Assembly (NCBI RefSeq): GCF_037055355.1
Contig: NZ_CP146350.1
Span: 8,889,001-8,953,000, forward strand
From: Streptomyces sp. DG1A-41
GTDB lineage: Bacteria; Actinomycetota; Actinomycetes; Streptomycetales; Streptomycetaceae
Direction: 5' to 3'
DNA length: 64,000 nucleotides
Under the pieces are notes generated by a model that was not told the DNA's origin, did no database searches, and saw only the letters and a program-made list of their open reading frames with translations. Made by a program: the position numbers and the translations under genes. This document shows, piece after piece, positions 46,426 through 55,910 of this stretch (the stretch's first letter is position 1; each line of letters begins with the position of its first letter).

Positions 46426-47193
46426 TCAGACGGTCTTGAGCTGCCCGCCGTCGACGACCAGGTCGGCGCCGTTGAGGGCGCGGGCGCGTCCGCCGGCGAG
46501 CACGCGCACGACCTCGGCGACCTCCTCCGGCTCGGTGAGCCGGCCGGTGGTCAGGCCCGCGGCGGCGGGGAAGCCCTCCAGGAACTCCTCGAGGCCCTTG
46601 CCCGAGGCGGCTGCGAGGCCGGCACCGAAGCCGTCGGAGTCGGTCCAGGCCGGGGTGCGGGTCGGGCCGGGGGAGACGGTGTTCACCCGGACGCCCTTCG
46701 GCCCGAGTTCCATGGAAAGGGCCTTGCTCAGGTTGGTCAGGGCGGCCTTGGCGGCGCCGTAGTCCACGGTCGGCGGCTGGGGGCCGCGCGCGCGGGCGGA
46801 CGAGACGTTGACGATGGTGCCCTGCCGTTCGACGAGCTGCGGCAGCGCGGCCCGGATGGTGCGCACGACGCCGAAGAAGTTCAACTCGAACGTGCTCTGC
46901 CACTCCGCGTCGTCGATCGCGGCGAAGCCGCTGGTCCTCGGCGAGAAGGCGCCGACGTTGTTGACGAGGACGTCGATGGGGCCCAGGCCCTCCTGCGCTT
47001 GCCTGACGAGCTCGGCCGGTCCCTCGGGCGTGGCCAGGTCGACGGAGACGGTCAGTGACGCGGCCTCCTTCAGCTCCGGAGTGATGGTGCGGGCCGCGCC
47101 GACGACCTTGAAGCCGTCCTCTTCCAGTGCGCGGGTCACGGCCGGCCCGATGCCTTTGCTCGCGCCGGTCACCACAGCTGTCTTCACCGTCAT
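46426..47193 (-). CDS. short-chain dehydrogenase/reductase
   Basis: 255 residues, classical SDR: TGASKGIG, NNVGAF, Ser in NVSSARARG, Tyr and Lys in VDYGAAKAAL, and the C-terminal NGADLVVDGGQLK. ATG 47193 has AAGGAGTTC upstream. Substrate unknown. An 18-bp palindrome lies 35 bases upstream of the start. Confidence 0.88.
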   Translation of the reverse strand: MTVKTAVVTGASKGIGPAVTRALEEDGFKVVGAARTITPELKEAASLTVSVDLATPEGPAELVRQAQEGLGPIDVLVNNVGAFSPRTSGFAAIDDAEWQSTFELNFFGVVRTIRAALPQLVERQGTIVNVSSARARGPQPPTVDYGAAKAALTNLSKALSMELGPKGVRVNTVSPGPTRTPAWTDSDGFGAGLAAASGKGLEEFLEGFPAAAGLTTGRLTEPEEVAEVVRVLAGGRARALNGADLVVDGGQLKTV

Positions 47194-47227
47194 CGGTTGA
47201 ACTCCTTGAAAATCGTTTCTGTCGGTG

Positions 47228-47245
47228 TCCCGGGACGTCCCGGGA
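47228..47245. promoter_or_regulatory. 18-bp perfect palindrome upstream of the SDR gene
   Basis: TCCCGGGACGTCCCGGGA, without a loop, 35 bases upstream of the SDR ATG and 19 bases past the end of the next gene. An operator is more likely than a terminator because no spacer exists for a hairpin loop. Confidence 0.4.
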
Positions 47246-47263
47246 GTCGGTCGGTCCCGTGGC

Positions 47264-47706
47264 TCAGCGGCCCCGGGCGTAGTCGTAGGAGGCGAGGAGG
47301 ATCTGCCGGACCACCTCGATCTCGTCACGGTCGCGCGGCCCGAAGACCAGCTCGGTGTTCTGGATGGGGTGCGGAATTCCCCAACCGGCGTCCGTCACCA
47401 GCTTCTTGGTTTCCTCGGGCAGGGTGAGGTGCGCGCTCCCGTCCTGGGGCGGGTGCTGGTGGGCGCGAACTCCCGGCTGTTGCGGATGAACGCGTCGTCG
47501 GGTCCGGTCCCGAACTCGGGCGCGAGGTGGATCGCGCGCGCCTCCGGGTACGGGACGTGGGCGGGAGCCGGATGGACCCCGCTCAGCGACCGCATCCGCT
47601 GCCAGAGTTCCTCCTGCAGCGGAGTGGGGGCCACCTGGTCGAGCTGGCCGTGCGGGACCGGGCCCCGGGTACGCGGGGCGTGTCCCGGCCTGTCGGGAAG
47701 GTTCAC
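47264..47706 (-). CDS. luciferase-domain (DUF5519-like) protein, frameshifted as given
   Basis: GTG 47706. The first frame runs through LQEELWQRMRSLSGV and PEARAIHLAPEFG to about 47450; the second continues with DGSAHLTLPEETKKL, AGWGIPHPI and ends ILLASYDYARGR at 47264. The length is one base short of a whole number of codons. Members of the family are small proteins of unknown role found next to SDR and cupin genes. Confidence 0.6.
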
Positions 47707-47728
47707 TGGGACTTCTCCTGTCGGTTTC

Positions 47729-48211
47729 TCAGACGGCGGTTACGTCCGCGGACACGCCCGCGGCGCGGTACAGGGCGGGGTCGAAGGGGGTCGGACCGCC
47801 GCAGGTGATGAACTCGGCCGTGTCCCGGCCGTCGCCGCCTTGCGGGCACCGTGCGGGATCCCCGGCGGGGCGAACAGCACGTCCCCGGGCTCGACGTCGT
47901 TCCACTGGTCGTACATGTAGAGCTGGCCGACGCCCTGGAAGGCGATGAACGCCTCCTCGCTGTCCAGGTGGACGTGCACGTCGAAGGTCTGTCCCGGCTG
48001 CTGCACACCGCAGTGCAGGCACAGGCGAGGGCTGCCGGCCGGGCCAGAAGACGAAGTTCATGACCGCGCCCTCGCCCTCCGTCGGGGCCTCGCCGATGCC
48101 CGAGAAACCGCGCAGCTGGACGTCGTCGTCGCTGAGGGCTCCGGCGAGCTTGGGCTGGACCGCCCGGGTCTCGCCGCCGTCGAGCTTGGTGCGCCAGACG
48201 TAGGCCGTCAT
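47729..48211 (-). pseudogene. cupin-domain protein, two frame changes
   Basis: ATG 48211 overlaps the stop of the next cupin gene. Three frames are needed: MTAYVWRTKLDGGE to NFVFWP, then LCLHCGVQQPGQTFDVHVHL through APPGIPHGARK (the cupin core with metal ligands HVH and H), then FITCGGPTPFDPALY to the end. The net length is divisible by three, so compensating indels are possible. Confidence 0.6.
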
Positions 48212-48521
48212 GCCCCCGTCGTCGACCGCCGGTTCAGGGTCCGCCCGGTGGGCGAGTAGACCGAGGAGCCGCGGCCCAGCGGAAATCTTTCTCCCGTGAC
48301 ATCGCCATGCCGGCTCCCTTGGAGGACGGCCACGGTGTTCTCCTCCTCGAAGGCCCACCCCGGCCGCCATACGGCCCCCGGGGCGATCTCCACGACGTTG
48401 AGCTTGACCAGCTCGGCGCCCATGGCGGGTTCCACCGGTTCGGTGACAGCCCCCCGTCGAAGGAGGAGAACACGAACTCGGACCGCCGGATGATGCAGCC
48501 CTTGGCGTCGTTGGCAGACAT
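48208..48521 (-). CDS. small cupin-like protein, one-base frameshift in a C/G run
   Basis: ATG 48521. MSANDAKGCIIRRSEFVFSS, then at the six-base run 48450-48455 the frame moves to VEPAMGAELVKLNVVEIAPG and WAFEEENTVAVLQGS. One added base makes a 104-residue protein with a single cupin barrel. Confidence 0.6.
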
Positions 48522-48532
48522 GCGTTCCTATC

Positions 48533-48577
48533 CCGAGCGGGCAGGGGTCGGCCGCGGGCCGGCCTGTGCCCGCTCGG
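48533..48577. terminator. terminator after the tetR gene
   Basis: An 11-bp stem (CCGAGCGGGCA / TGCCCGCTCGG) around a GC-rich inner region, between the TetR gene end (48609) and the cupin gene start (48521). Confidence 0.6.
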
Positions 48578-48608
48578 ATGTGTGTTGACTATGCGGCGCC
48601 GGTGCCCG

Positions 48609-49193
48609 TCACTCGGGCAGTGCCTCCAGCGCGGTGTCGATGATCGAGGTGAGCAGGCCCCGGTCCGGGACGGAGATGCTCATCACGCGCAGTCCCTGCA
48701 CCATCGTGGTGAAGAACGCGGAGATGCTCGCCACGTCCGCCCCGCCGGGAATCTCGCCCGCCGCCCTGGCGGCGTGCAGGGCCGAGGCGAACGCGGCCTG
48801 CGTCGCGCTCATCGCGTCATGCGCGATGCGCGCCGCCGTCGGGTCGTGCGCGGCCCGCTCGACGATCGCTCCGACCAGCAGGCAGCCGGGGCGGTCCTGC
48901 GCCGACAGCGAGTCCTCGACGCGTTCCATCAGCAGGTCGCGGACGACCTGGCGGATGGGTACCTGCCGGGACAACTGATCCCGCAGGCGCCGGTTCGTGA
49001 CGTCGACATAGCGGCGCAGCGAACGTTCGTACACCTCCTGTTTGCTCCCGAAGGCGGCGTAGAGCGAACCCCGTCCCAGACCGGTCGCCTCGCACAGATC
49101 CGAGACCGAGGTCGCCTCGTACCCCTTCGTCCAGAACACCTGCATGATCTTGAGCAAGGCCTCGTCCTCTGCGAAACCGCGCTGTCTCGTCAT
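48609..49193 (-). CDS. TetR-family transcriptional repressor
   Basis: 194 residues. HTH: ATSVSDLCEATGLGRGSLYAAFGSKQ (core TGLGRGSLYAAFGSK), with a C-terminal domain of the TetR_C type. ATG 49193. Divergent from the MFS pump with two palindromes in the gap, the usual repressor/pump pair. Confidence 0.9.
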   Translation of the reverse strand: MTRQRGFAEDEALLKIMQVFWTKGYEATSVSDLCEATGLGRGSLYAAFGSKQEVYERSLRRYVDVTNRRLRDQLSRQVPIRQVVRDLLMERVEDSLSAQDRPGCLLVGAIVERAAHDPTAARIAHDAMSATQAAFASALHAARAAGEIPGGADVASISAFFTTMVQGLRVMSISVPDRGLLTSIIDTALEALPE

Positions 49194-49215
49194 GCCCCGA
49201 ACGTAAGCAGCGACG

Positions 49216-49347
49216 GACCGAACGGTCAAAAAAGCGGACGCTCGCCAGACCCTCGTTCGGCCACTTCCTGCGAAGTTCGATGCGATAGACAGCTTTTGCC
49301 CACCGTCTAACTGGCTGAAAGTCGCTCGCTTACTGGACCGATCGTCC
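49216..49347. promoter_or_regulatory. TetR operators in the tetR/MFS gap
   Basis: GACCGAACGGTC (49216-49227) and GGACCGATCGTCC (49335-49347) are related palindromes, one near each start. The gap 49194-49579 contains no gene. Confidence 0.5.
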
Positions 49348-49579
49348 CTGAATGATTAGCGTGGCCGCCGTATCGCTGGAGGACTCCGCGGGCCTTCGAG
49401 CCCGCCACACGGTCCGCCGCTCACCCCGGCCGCCGCATCCAGGCGGCCGTCTCCGCCCGGTCATCGCGCGTCGTCACCGCAGTTCCGGCGTCCAGCGCCG
49501 AGTGCGACCACCTGCTGTGGCCCTTCGCAGCGCCCCGTGGGAGCTCCTCCTTCCGCCACGCCCGTTTGGAGCGTTCGCT

Positions 49580-50847
49580 GTGCCTATCGCCCTCTTCGTA
49601 CTCGGACTGACGATCTTCAGTCTGGGCACGACCGAATTCATGATCGCCGCCCTCCTCCCGGAGCTGGCCGAGTCCTTCGGGGTGTCCATCCCCGCAGCCG
49701 GACTCCTCATCTCGGCATTCGCCGTGGGCGCCGCCGTCGGTGCGCCCGCGGTGGCACTGCTCTCGGCACGGCTGCCGAAGAAGACCACGCTCGTCGTGCT
49801 TCTCGTGGTGTTCCTCGCCGGCCAGGTCATGGCGGCGACCGCGCAGACCTACGAGGTGCTGCTGGTCGCCCGGGCGGTGACCGCGGTCGCGCAGAGCGCG
49901 TTCTTCGGTATCGGAGCCGTGGTGGCCGCGGATCTGGTCCCGCCGTCGAAGCGGGCGAGCGCCATCGCGATCATGTTCGGCGGACTCACCATCGCGACCA
50001 TCGCCGGCGTGCCGCTCGGCGCCTTCCTCGGCCAGGAGTGGGGCTGGAGGGCCCCGTTCTGGGTCGTCAACGGGCTGGCCCTGATCGGGCTGATCGGCGT
50101 CATCACGCTCGTACCGCCCCACCGTTCCGCCGAGGAGGCGAGTGTCCGCGGCGAGCTGGCGGCCTTCCGTAGCGGCCGGGTGTGGCTGGGGCTCGCGACC
50201 ACGGCGCTCAGCCAGGTTGCGCTGTTCGGCTGCTACTCCTACATCGCGCCGCTGCTGACCGACATCACCGTCTTCTCCGCGGGAGTCGTGCCCGTACTCC
50301 TCGTCCTGTTCGGTGTGGGCACCCTGTGCGGAAGCGTCCTCGGCGGCCGGTTCGCCGACATGAACCTGATGCGCACCCTGTGGGTGGGCATGGTGATCTC
50401 GGCGTCTCCCTCGCGGCGTTCTCCGTCACCGCGCACAACAAGGTCCTCATGGCCGTCACGCTGATCGTGTTCGGCGTGGCCGGATTCCTCATCAACCCCG
50501 GCCTGCAGACCCGTGTCCTGAACGAGGCCAAGGGCGCGGCCACCCTGGCCAGCGCCGGCAACATCTCGGCGTTCAACATCGGCAACGCGGTCGGGCCGTG
50601 GGCCGCCGGACTGGCCATCAGCGCCGGTCACGGTTACCTCTCGCCGAGCTGGGTGGCGATGGGCTTCGCCGGCTTGGCGCTGATCACCGCCCTGGCCGGC
50701 AGCGCCGTCGACGCCGTCGAGCGCCGCCGCGCACCGGTGGCCCGGCCGGCCGCTCCCGAGGCTCCGGCGACGGCCGTCGAGGCCGTCGAGGTGAACCCCC
50801 CGGACGTCGCCGCCGCGGGCGCCGCGACCGAGCGCTCCGCCAGGTGA
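49580..50847 (+). CDS. MFS drug efflux transporter, one-base frameshift
   Basis: GTG 49580 after GGAG. Twelve-helix DHA1 type beginning with LFVLGLTIFSLGTTEFMIA (family motif). The frame breaks at about 50398-50402 after VGMVIS and continues as GVSLAAFSVTAHNKVL. One added base gives 422 residues. Regulated by the divergent TetR gene. The drug is not known; the family includes chloramphenicol-type pumps. Confidence 0.8.
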
Positions 50848-50854
50848 GGAGCCG

Positions 50855-51480
50855 ATGATGACAGCGTCGGCAGAGCGGGCCCAGGTGCTCGTCGCGGGCG
50901 GCGGCCCCGTCGGCATGCTACTCGCCGCCGACCTGGCCGAACGCCACGTCCACACCGTGGTACTGGAGTCCCGGCCCGAGCCGCGGGACGTGCCCCGGGC
51001 CGGCATGCTGCACGCCCGCACCGTGCAGACACTGCTGCGCCGCGGCTACCTGAGCGTGCCGGACCGCGCCGACCCCGAGGCCCCGCTCGACCGGCGCTCG
51101 ACCGGCTTCCACTTCGCCAGGCCCCTGCTGCGGATCTCGGCCCCGCGGCCGAGGGCCCGCCTATCCTCGGCGTGCCCCAGTCGGCGCTGGAGGAGACCTT
51201 CGCGGCACGGGCACGGGACGCCGGCGCCGTCGTCCTGCGGGACCACACGGTCTGCGGAGTGCGGCCGTACGAGCGGTCGGTGCGGGTCACCGCCCTCACC
51301 GGAGAGGGGACGCGCACCTTCGACGCCGACTACGTGGCCGGCTGCGACGGGTGCCCGCAGTGTGGTGCGGACACAGGCCGGCTTCCCGGTCACCGAGACC
51401 CCGGCGACCTTCAGCGGCCTCGTCGGCATGGTCGAACTGGCCGTGCCGGCCGCCGTTGACCTGCCGTTCTGCGGCGGAGA
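50855..51480 (+). pseudogene. FAD-dependent aromatic monooxygenase, broken
   Basis: MTASAERAQVLVAGGGPVGM starts the FAD fold. The frame changes near 51130-51170 (VPQSALEETFAARARDAGA) and again near 51350 (GFPVTETPATFSGLVGM). Homology stops at about 51480, before the substrate domain. A PgaE/RdmE-like polyketide hydroxylase is the best guess. Confidence 0.7.
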
Positions 51481-51606
51481 GGCACGGTGGTTGTCACCGA
51501 ATCAGCACGCTACTTGTCACCCTGAGCTTGCAGGAGCACGAACGGGAGTCTGGGCACGCGCTGACGCGAAACGGAAACTGATTCACCTGGCGATTCGTCT
51601 TGGGCA

Positions 51607-52677
51607 ATGAGCCGAGCGATGGGAAGCCATGTGGAGAGGGCAGTCAACGGTACGACGTCGGCGGGAAAGGCAACAGTGCCCCGGTGGGCGCGGCGCAGGA
51701 CTGGACAGGGGCGTCCGGGTGACACCGGAGCAGGGGACGGCAGACGCCGGTGGGTTTGGACGCAGGGGCGGGTGCTGGCCGTTTTCGCGGTGCTGACGGC
51801 CGGGTTGCTGACGCTGCACCGGGCGGTACCCAACACCGGGGTGCGCCTGGGCAGTTTGCTGGAAACATTCCTGCCGTGGTTCGGCCTCGCCGTCGTAGCG
51901 CTGCTCGGCCTGGCCCTGCTGCGCCGTTCAGCCATCGCACTGGCGGCCCTGCTCCTGCCCGTGGCGGCCTGGACATATCTCTTCGGCGGGCTGCTCCTAC
52001 CCGCGGCGAAAACCGGTCCGTACGACCTGGTCGTGGTGCAGCACAACGTCAGCGACGAGAGCACCGACCCGGTGGGCACAGCCCGTGCCCTGTCCGACGC
52101 CAAGCCCGATCTAATCGCGCTGCAGGAGCTGGTGCCTTCGGCGCTGCCGATCTACGAGAAAATTCTCGCTGCGGACTACCCGTACCACGGGGTCCGGGGC
52201 ACCGTCGGACTGTGGTCGAAGCATCCGCTTACCGATACCCGGCTACTGGACATCAAGCCGCAGGGAATCGCGGAGCCCTGGAGTCGCGGGCTGCGGACCG
52301 TGGTCAATACGCCGCAAGGCGAGATCGCGGCGTACGTCGCGCACCTGCCCTCGGTCCGTGTCCGGGGGAGCGGTCTCGCATCCTCCTGGCGCGACGAGAG
52401 CGCCGGCCTGCTGGGCAAGACCATCGCCGCCGAGCAGTTGAAAACAGTGATCCTGCTAGGGGACCTCAACGGCACGGTCAACGACCGCGGGCTGGCCCCG
52501 CTGACCTCACGGATGAACGTGGCAGAACGGGGCTTCGCCCTCAGCTTTCCCGCCGCCTTCCCGTTGGCCCGCATCGATCAGGTCATGGCCCGCTCGGCAG
52601 CCGTCACTCACATCCGCCCGCTGCCCACCACCGGCAGCGACCATCTGCCGGTCGAGGCGAGAATCAGCCTGCGCTGA
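51607..52677 (+). CDS. VanJ-like membrane endonuclease/exonuclease/phosphatase-family protein
   Basis: 356 residues: basic N-terminus, three membrane helices (about 52-130; LLTLHRAV, LAVVALLGLALL, ALLLPVAAW), then an EEP domain outside with VVQHNVSDE, ALQELV, GDLNGT and TGSDHLPV. This is the layout of Streptomyces VanJ, tied to teicoplanin-type glycopeptide resistance. Base composition is slightly less GC-rich than that of its neighbours. ATG 51607 or GTG 51622 are possible starts. Confidence 0.78.
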   Translation: MSRAMGSHVERAVNGTTSAGKATVPRWARRRTGQGRPGDTGAGDGRRRWVWTQGRVLAVFAVLTAGLLTLHRAVPNTGVRLGSLLETFLPWFGLAVVALLGLALLRRSAIALAALLLPVAAWTYLFGGLLLPAAKTGPYDLVVVQHNVSDESTDPVGTARALSDAKPDLIALQELVPSALPIYEKILAADYPYHGVRGTVGLWSKHPLTDTRLLDIKPQGIAEPWSRGLRTVVNTPQGEIAAYVAHLPSVRVRGSGLASSWRDESAGLLGKTIAAEQLKTVILLGDLNGTVNDRGLAPLTSRMNVAERGFALSFPAAFPLARIDQVMARSAAVTHIRPLPTTGSDHLPVEARISLR

Positions 52678-52680
52678 GAC

Positions 52681-52745
52681 GCCATCCGCTTACCGTTCGG
52701 CAGGCTTGGTCAGTCGAACAGGGTTCCTGTTCGGGTGATCTCTCG
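52681..52745 (+). repeat. hairpin-containing repeat, copy 2 (IS left end)
   Basis: Same sequence as 43281-43345, with CGAACAGG-GTT-CCTGTTCG at 52715-52733. It lies directly before the IS5-family transposase gene. Confidence 0.7.
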
Positions 52746-52821
52746 GTGGTCGGGGCATGGCGGCAGGGCCTCTTGGTAGCTCGGGGTTGCGATCCCAACC
52801 GAGCAGTACCAGGAGGCCCTG

Positions 52822-53757
52822 TTGCCGCATTCTGTCGCGCTTGCGTCCGTGGAGTCCAACGCGCCGTCTCCTGCGTGTGACTGTCTCGCGCACAAGTTCG
52901 GCAACGCGGCGGACGGACCGGACCGCGTGCGGTGTTACGGCTCCGACCTGACGGAGGCCGAGTGGCAGATCCTCCGGCCGCTGCTGCCAGTACCCGCGTG
53001 GCTTCAGGGGCGGGGCGGACGGCCGGAGGGCTTTTGCCACCGCGTCATGCTGGACGCGGTCCGCTATGTCGTCGACAACGGCGTGAAGTGGGTCAACCTG
53101 CCCTGTGACTTCCCGCCGTACCGGCGGGTGCACGCGTTCGCCCGCCGCTGGCAGGTGACAGGTCTGCTCGCCGAGCTCCACGACCGGCTGCGCGACAAGG
53201 TGCGTCAGCAGGAAGGCCGTTCGCCGGACCCGACGGCCGCCGTCGTGGACTCGCAGTCAGTGCGGGCAGCGGCGAACATCCCGCGCTCCACGTCCGGCTG
53301 GGATGGCGACAAAAGGGTGGGCGGGCGTAAACGGCACCTGGTGGTGGACTGCCTCGGCCTGGTCCTGGCCGTCGCGGTGACCGCAGCGAACGTGCAGGAC
53401 CGGGACGCCGCAGTGCCTGTGCTGGAACGACTGCGCAGGCTGTACTTCTCCGTCCGGCTCGTCTGGGCGGACGGCGGCTATGCGGGGCGCCTGGTCGACT
53501 GGGCGGCCGAGAATCTCCACCTCACGCTCGAGATCGTCAAACGCTCCGACGACACCACGGGGTTCGTGGTGCTGCCGCGCAGGTGGGTGGTGGAAAGAAC
53601 GCTGAGCTGGCTGATGCGCTCGCGTCGCCTGGTGCGCGACTACGAGACGCTGCCCGCCATGCACGAGGCCATGGTGCTGTGGTCCATGACCATGCTCATG
53701 AGCAGCCGCCTGGCCGGCCGCCCCGCAGCCTTCAGCCAGGCGCCCCGAGCGGGGTGA
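52822..53757 (+). CDS. IS5-family transposase
   Basis: 311 residues, DDE type: AAVVDSQSVRAA (Asp), RLVWADGGYAG (Asp), RWVVERTLSWLMRSRRL (Glu). The N-terminal DLTEAEWQILRPLLP domain is typical. The start used is the TTG at 52822 after GGAGG; a GTG at 52852 is possible. Looks complete. Confidence 0.88.
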   Translation: MPHSVALASVESNAPSPACDCLAHKFGNAADGPDRVRCYGSDLTEAEWQILRPLLPVPAWLQGRGGRPEGFCHRVMLDAVRYVVDNGVKWVNLPCDFPPYRRVHAFARRWQVTGLLAELHDRLRDKVRQQEGRSPDPTAAVVDSQSVRAAANIPRSTSGWDGDKRVGGRKRHLVVDCLGLVLAVAVTAANVQDRDAAVPVLERLRRLYFSVRLVWADGGYAGRLVDWAAENLHLTLEIVKRSDDTTGFVVLPRRWVVERTLSWLMRSRRLVRDYETLPAMHEAMVLWSMTMLMSSRLAGRPAAFSQAPRAG

Positions 53758-54277
53758 ACACCCCCGGCCGCGTCTGGAGCGCCCACCCTCGTTCCACCAG
53801 GCGTTTCGCCTTCGACCGCAGCCCCTCGACCTTCGCCGGAACCGCCTGAAGGCCCAGGGCCGCGGCCAGCTGCTGGCACCGCATTCCTTCCCGGCCCGCA
53901 GCCGACTCCAGCACGGACATGATCCGCTGGTAGTCTGCGGGCAGGACCGACGCCGGCATCCCCTCGGCCCGTCGCGGCACCACCGCCCCCGCCACCGCGC
54001 TCCCCACCGGCTCCACGACCGCACGCGGAGGCTCGGCCAGCACCTCGGCCACCGTCACACGGGCATCCGCAAGACGCTGAAGTGCGCGTTCCGCCTCGCC
54101 GAGGGCGGCCTGCACCCGCTCGGCCTCCTCCCGCAACCGCGCGACCTCTTCCCGGACCTTCTTCTCCCGGGTCTCCAGCAGACCGAGCACCGACGGCACC
54201 AGCCACCTCCACAAGCGAGACGAACGGACGAACCACGCCCATCTCTCCCGCCGCCAGCCGGAGTTCATGCCCACCAA
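53732..54277 (-). CDS. coiled-coil protein found beside Streptomyces IS elements
   Basis: 181 residues. Basic N-terminus, coiled coil (about 40-75; LREEAERVQAALGEAERAL), low-complexity linker, then a small helix-turn-helix-like part (MRCQQLAAALGLQAVPAKVE) and a KRLVERGW tail. It overlaps the 3' end of the transposase gene by 26 bases on the other strand. Similar proteins accompany transposases in Streptomyces; function unknown. Confidence 0.65.
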   Translation of the reverse strand: MVGMNSGWRRERWAWFVRSSRLWRWLVPSVLGLLETREKKVREEVARLREEAERVQAALGEAERALQRLADARVTVAEVLAEPPRAVVEPVGSAVAGAVVPRRAEGMPASVLPADYQRIMSVLESAAGREGMRCQQLAAALGLQAVPAKVEGLRSKAKRLVERGWALQTRPGVFTPLGAPG

Positions 54278-54413
54278 GCCCGAATCAAACGATCACGTTC
54301 GGAAAGCGGATGGCGTCTGAAGGAGGGGCCAGGTGACAACGGGGCCTGACCCCGGATCTTGGACACCCGAGACACTTGGATCTTGAGTCCGGGAGAACGG
54401 ATGTCCCGTGGTC

Positions 54414-54620
54414 ATGAAGCACTATCCGCCGGAGTTCAAGGCGGACGCGGTCGCGTTGTACGAGTCGCGGCCGGAAGCGATGATCAGGTCGGTCGCCGCT
54501 GATCTGGGGGTCACCCCGGAGACGTTGCGGAACCGGGTCCGGCGGCCGGAGCGAGTCGGCCCCGGGGACGCCGGGCGGAGGCGCCGACCGGGCCGCCCAC
54601 GCCGCTGGAAGCGGAGAACG
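54414..54620 (+). pseudogene. IS3-family OrfA fragment
   Basis: MKHYPPEFKADAVALYESRP and AADLGVTPETLRNRVR are the N-terminal HTH of IS3 OrfA. A frameshift follows; the other frame gives TGPPTPLEAENA. OrfB is missing. Then come a nine-C run (54639-54647) and about 260 bases without a gene up to the IS110 transposase. Confidence 0.7.
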
Positions 54621-54908
54621 CGATACCTACCCCCACCTGTCCCCCCCCCGTTATCTTCTTCACGGTCCTGCAAGAGGGCCGCTGGCCTCCGGGCCCGGCA
54701 TGGCTGTTGCCCCCTGTCGATCGGATGACCTGGGGGGTGGTGTCACCGGGCCCGAGGGGTGCCGTCGGAGACCCTGATCAGAGGTCCGACCGCCGTCCGG
54801 TCCGGCGCAATGCCGGGCCACCCGCAGGCGGCAGGTCTGCATAACGTGGATGCGCGCGAACGGCCCCGACCACGAGGCCGGCACAGCATCGACGCATGTG
54901 GGGGCACG

Positions 54909-55910
54909 GTGATCGACATCGACCAGGTGGGCGTCTTCCTCGGCCTGGACGTCGGCAAGAGCAACCACCACGGCCACGGGCTCACCCCGGCCGGGAAGAA
55001 GGTCTTCGACAAGCCGCTGCCGAACGGAGAACCCCAGTTGCGGGCCGTCTTCGACAAACTCAGGACCAAGTTCGGCACCGTCCTGGTGATCGTGGACCAG
55101 CCCGCCTCCATCGGCGCCCTTCCACTGACCGTTGCCCGCCACGCGGGCTGCCCAGTCGCCTACCTTCCCGGCCTGGCGATGAGGCGGATCGCCGACCTCT
55201 ACCCCGGCGAGGCCAAGACCGACGCCCGCGACGCGGCCGTCATCGCGGACGCCGCCCGCACCATGCCCCACACCCTGCGCCATCTCGGACCGGCCGACGA
55301 GATCACCGCCGAACTGACCCTGCTGGCCGGCTTCGACCAGGACCTGGCCGGCGAGGCCAACCGCACCTCCAACCGCATCCGCGGCCTGCTCACCCAGTTC
55401 CACCCCAGCCTCGAACGCGTCCTGGGACCCCGCCTGGACCACCCCGCCATCACCTGGCTCCTGGAGCGCTACGGATCCCCCGCCGCTCTGCGCAAGGCCG
55501 GCCGCCGCAAGCTCGTCGAGCTCATCCGGCCCAAGGCGCCCCGCATGGCCACCCGGCTCGTCGACGACATCTTCACCGCCCTCGACGAACAGACCGTCGT
55601 CGTTCCCGGCACGGCCACACTCGATGTGATCGTGCCCTCGCTGGCGAAGTCGCTGGCCGCCGTCCACGACCAGCGCCGGGCCCTTGAGGCCCAGATCGAG
55701 GCCCTGCTGGAGGCCCACCCTCTTTCCCAGGTCCTGACGTCGATGCCCGGCGTCGGCGTCAGGACCGCCGCAGTCCTCCTGGTCACCATCGGCGACGGCA
55801 GCTCGTTCCCGTCCGCCGCCCACCTGGCCTCCTACGCCGGCCTCGCCCCGGCCACCAAGTCGTCGGGGACCTCGATCCACGGCGACCACGCTCCCAGTGG
55901 CTTTCCATAG
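54909..55910 (+). CDS. IS110-family transposase, C-terminally truncated
   Basis: 333 residues from GTG 54909. DEDD domain: GLDVGKSNHHGHG, IVDQPASIGALPL, KTDARDAAVIADAA; then the Tnp_20 part MPGVGVRTAAVLL and ASYAGLAPATKSSG. It ends shortly after SIHGDHAP, where the serine-bearing C-terminal part would follow, so about 60-70 residues are lost. Probably inactive. Confidence 0.85.
   Translation: MIDIDQVGVFLGLDVGKSNHHGHGLTPAGKKVFDKPLPNGEPQLRAVFDKLRTKFGTVLVIVDQPASIGALPLTVARHAGCPVAYLPGLAMRRIADLYPGEAKTDARDAAVIADAARTMPHTLRHLGPADEITAELTLLAGFDQDLAGEANRTSNRIRGLLTQFHPSLERVLGPRLDHPAITWLLERYGSPAALRKAGRRKLVELIRPKAPRMATRLVDDIFTALDEQTVVVPGTATLDVIVPSLAKSLAAVHDQRRALEAQIEALLEAHPLSQVLTSMPGVGVRTAAVLLVTIGDGSSFPSAAHLASYAGLAPATKSSGTSIHGDHAPSGFP

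Noticed and set aside
54639..54647. Nine-C run as a phase-variable switch
   Set aside because: It lies between a dead IS3 fragment and an IS110 end, with no gene to control; a sequencing uncertainty is more likely.
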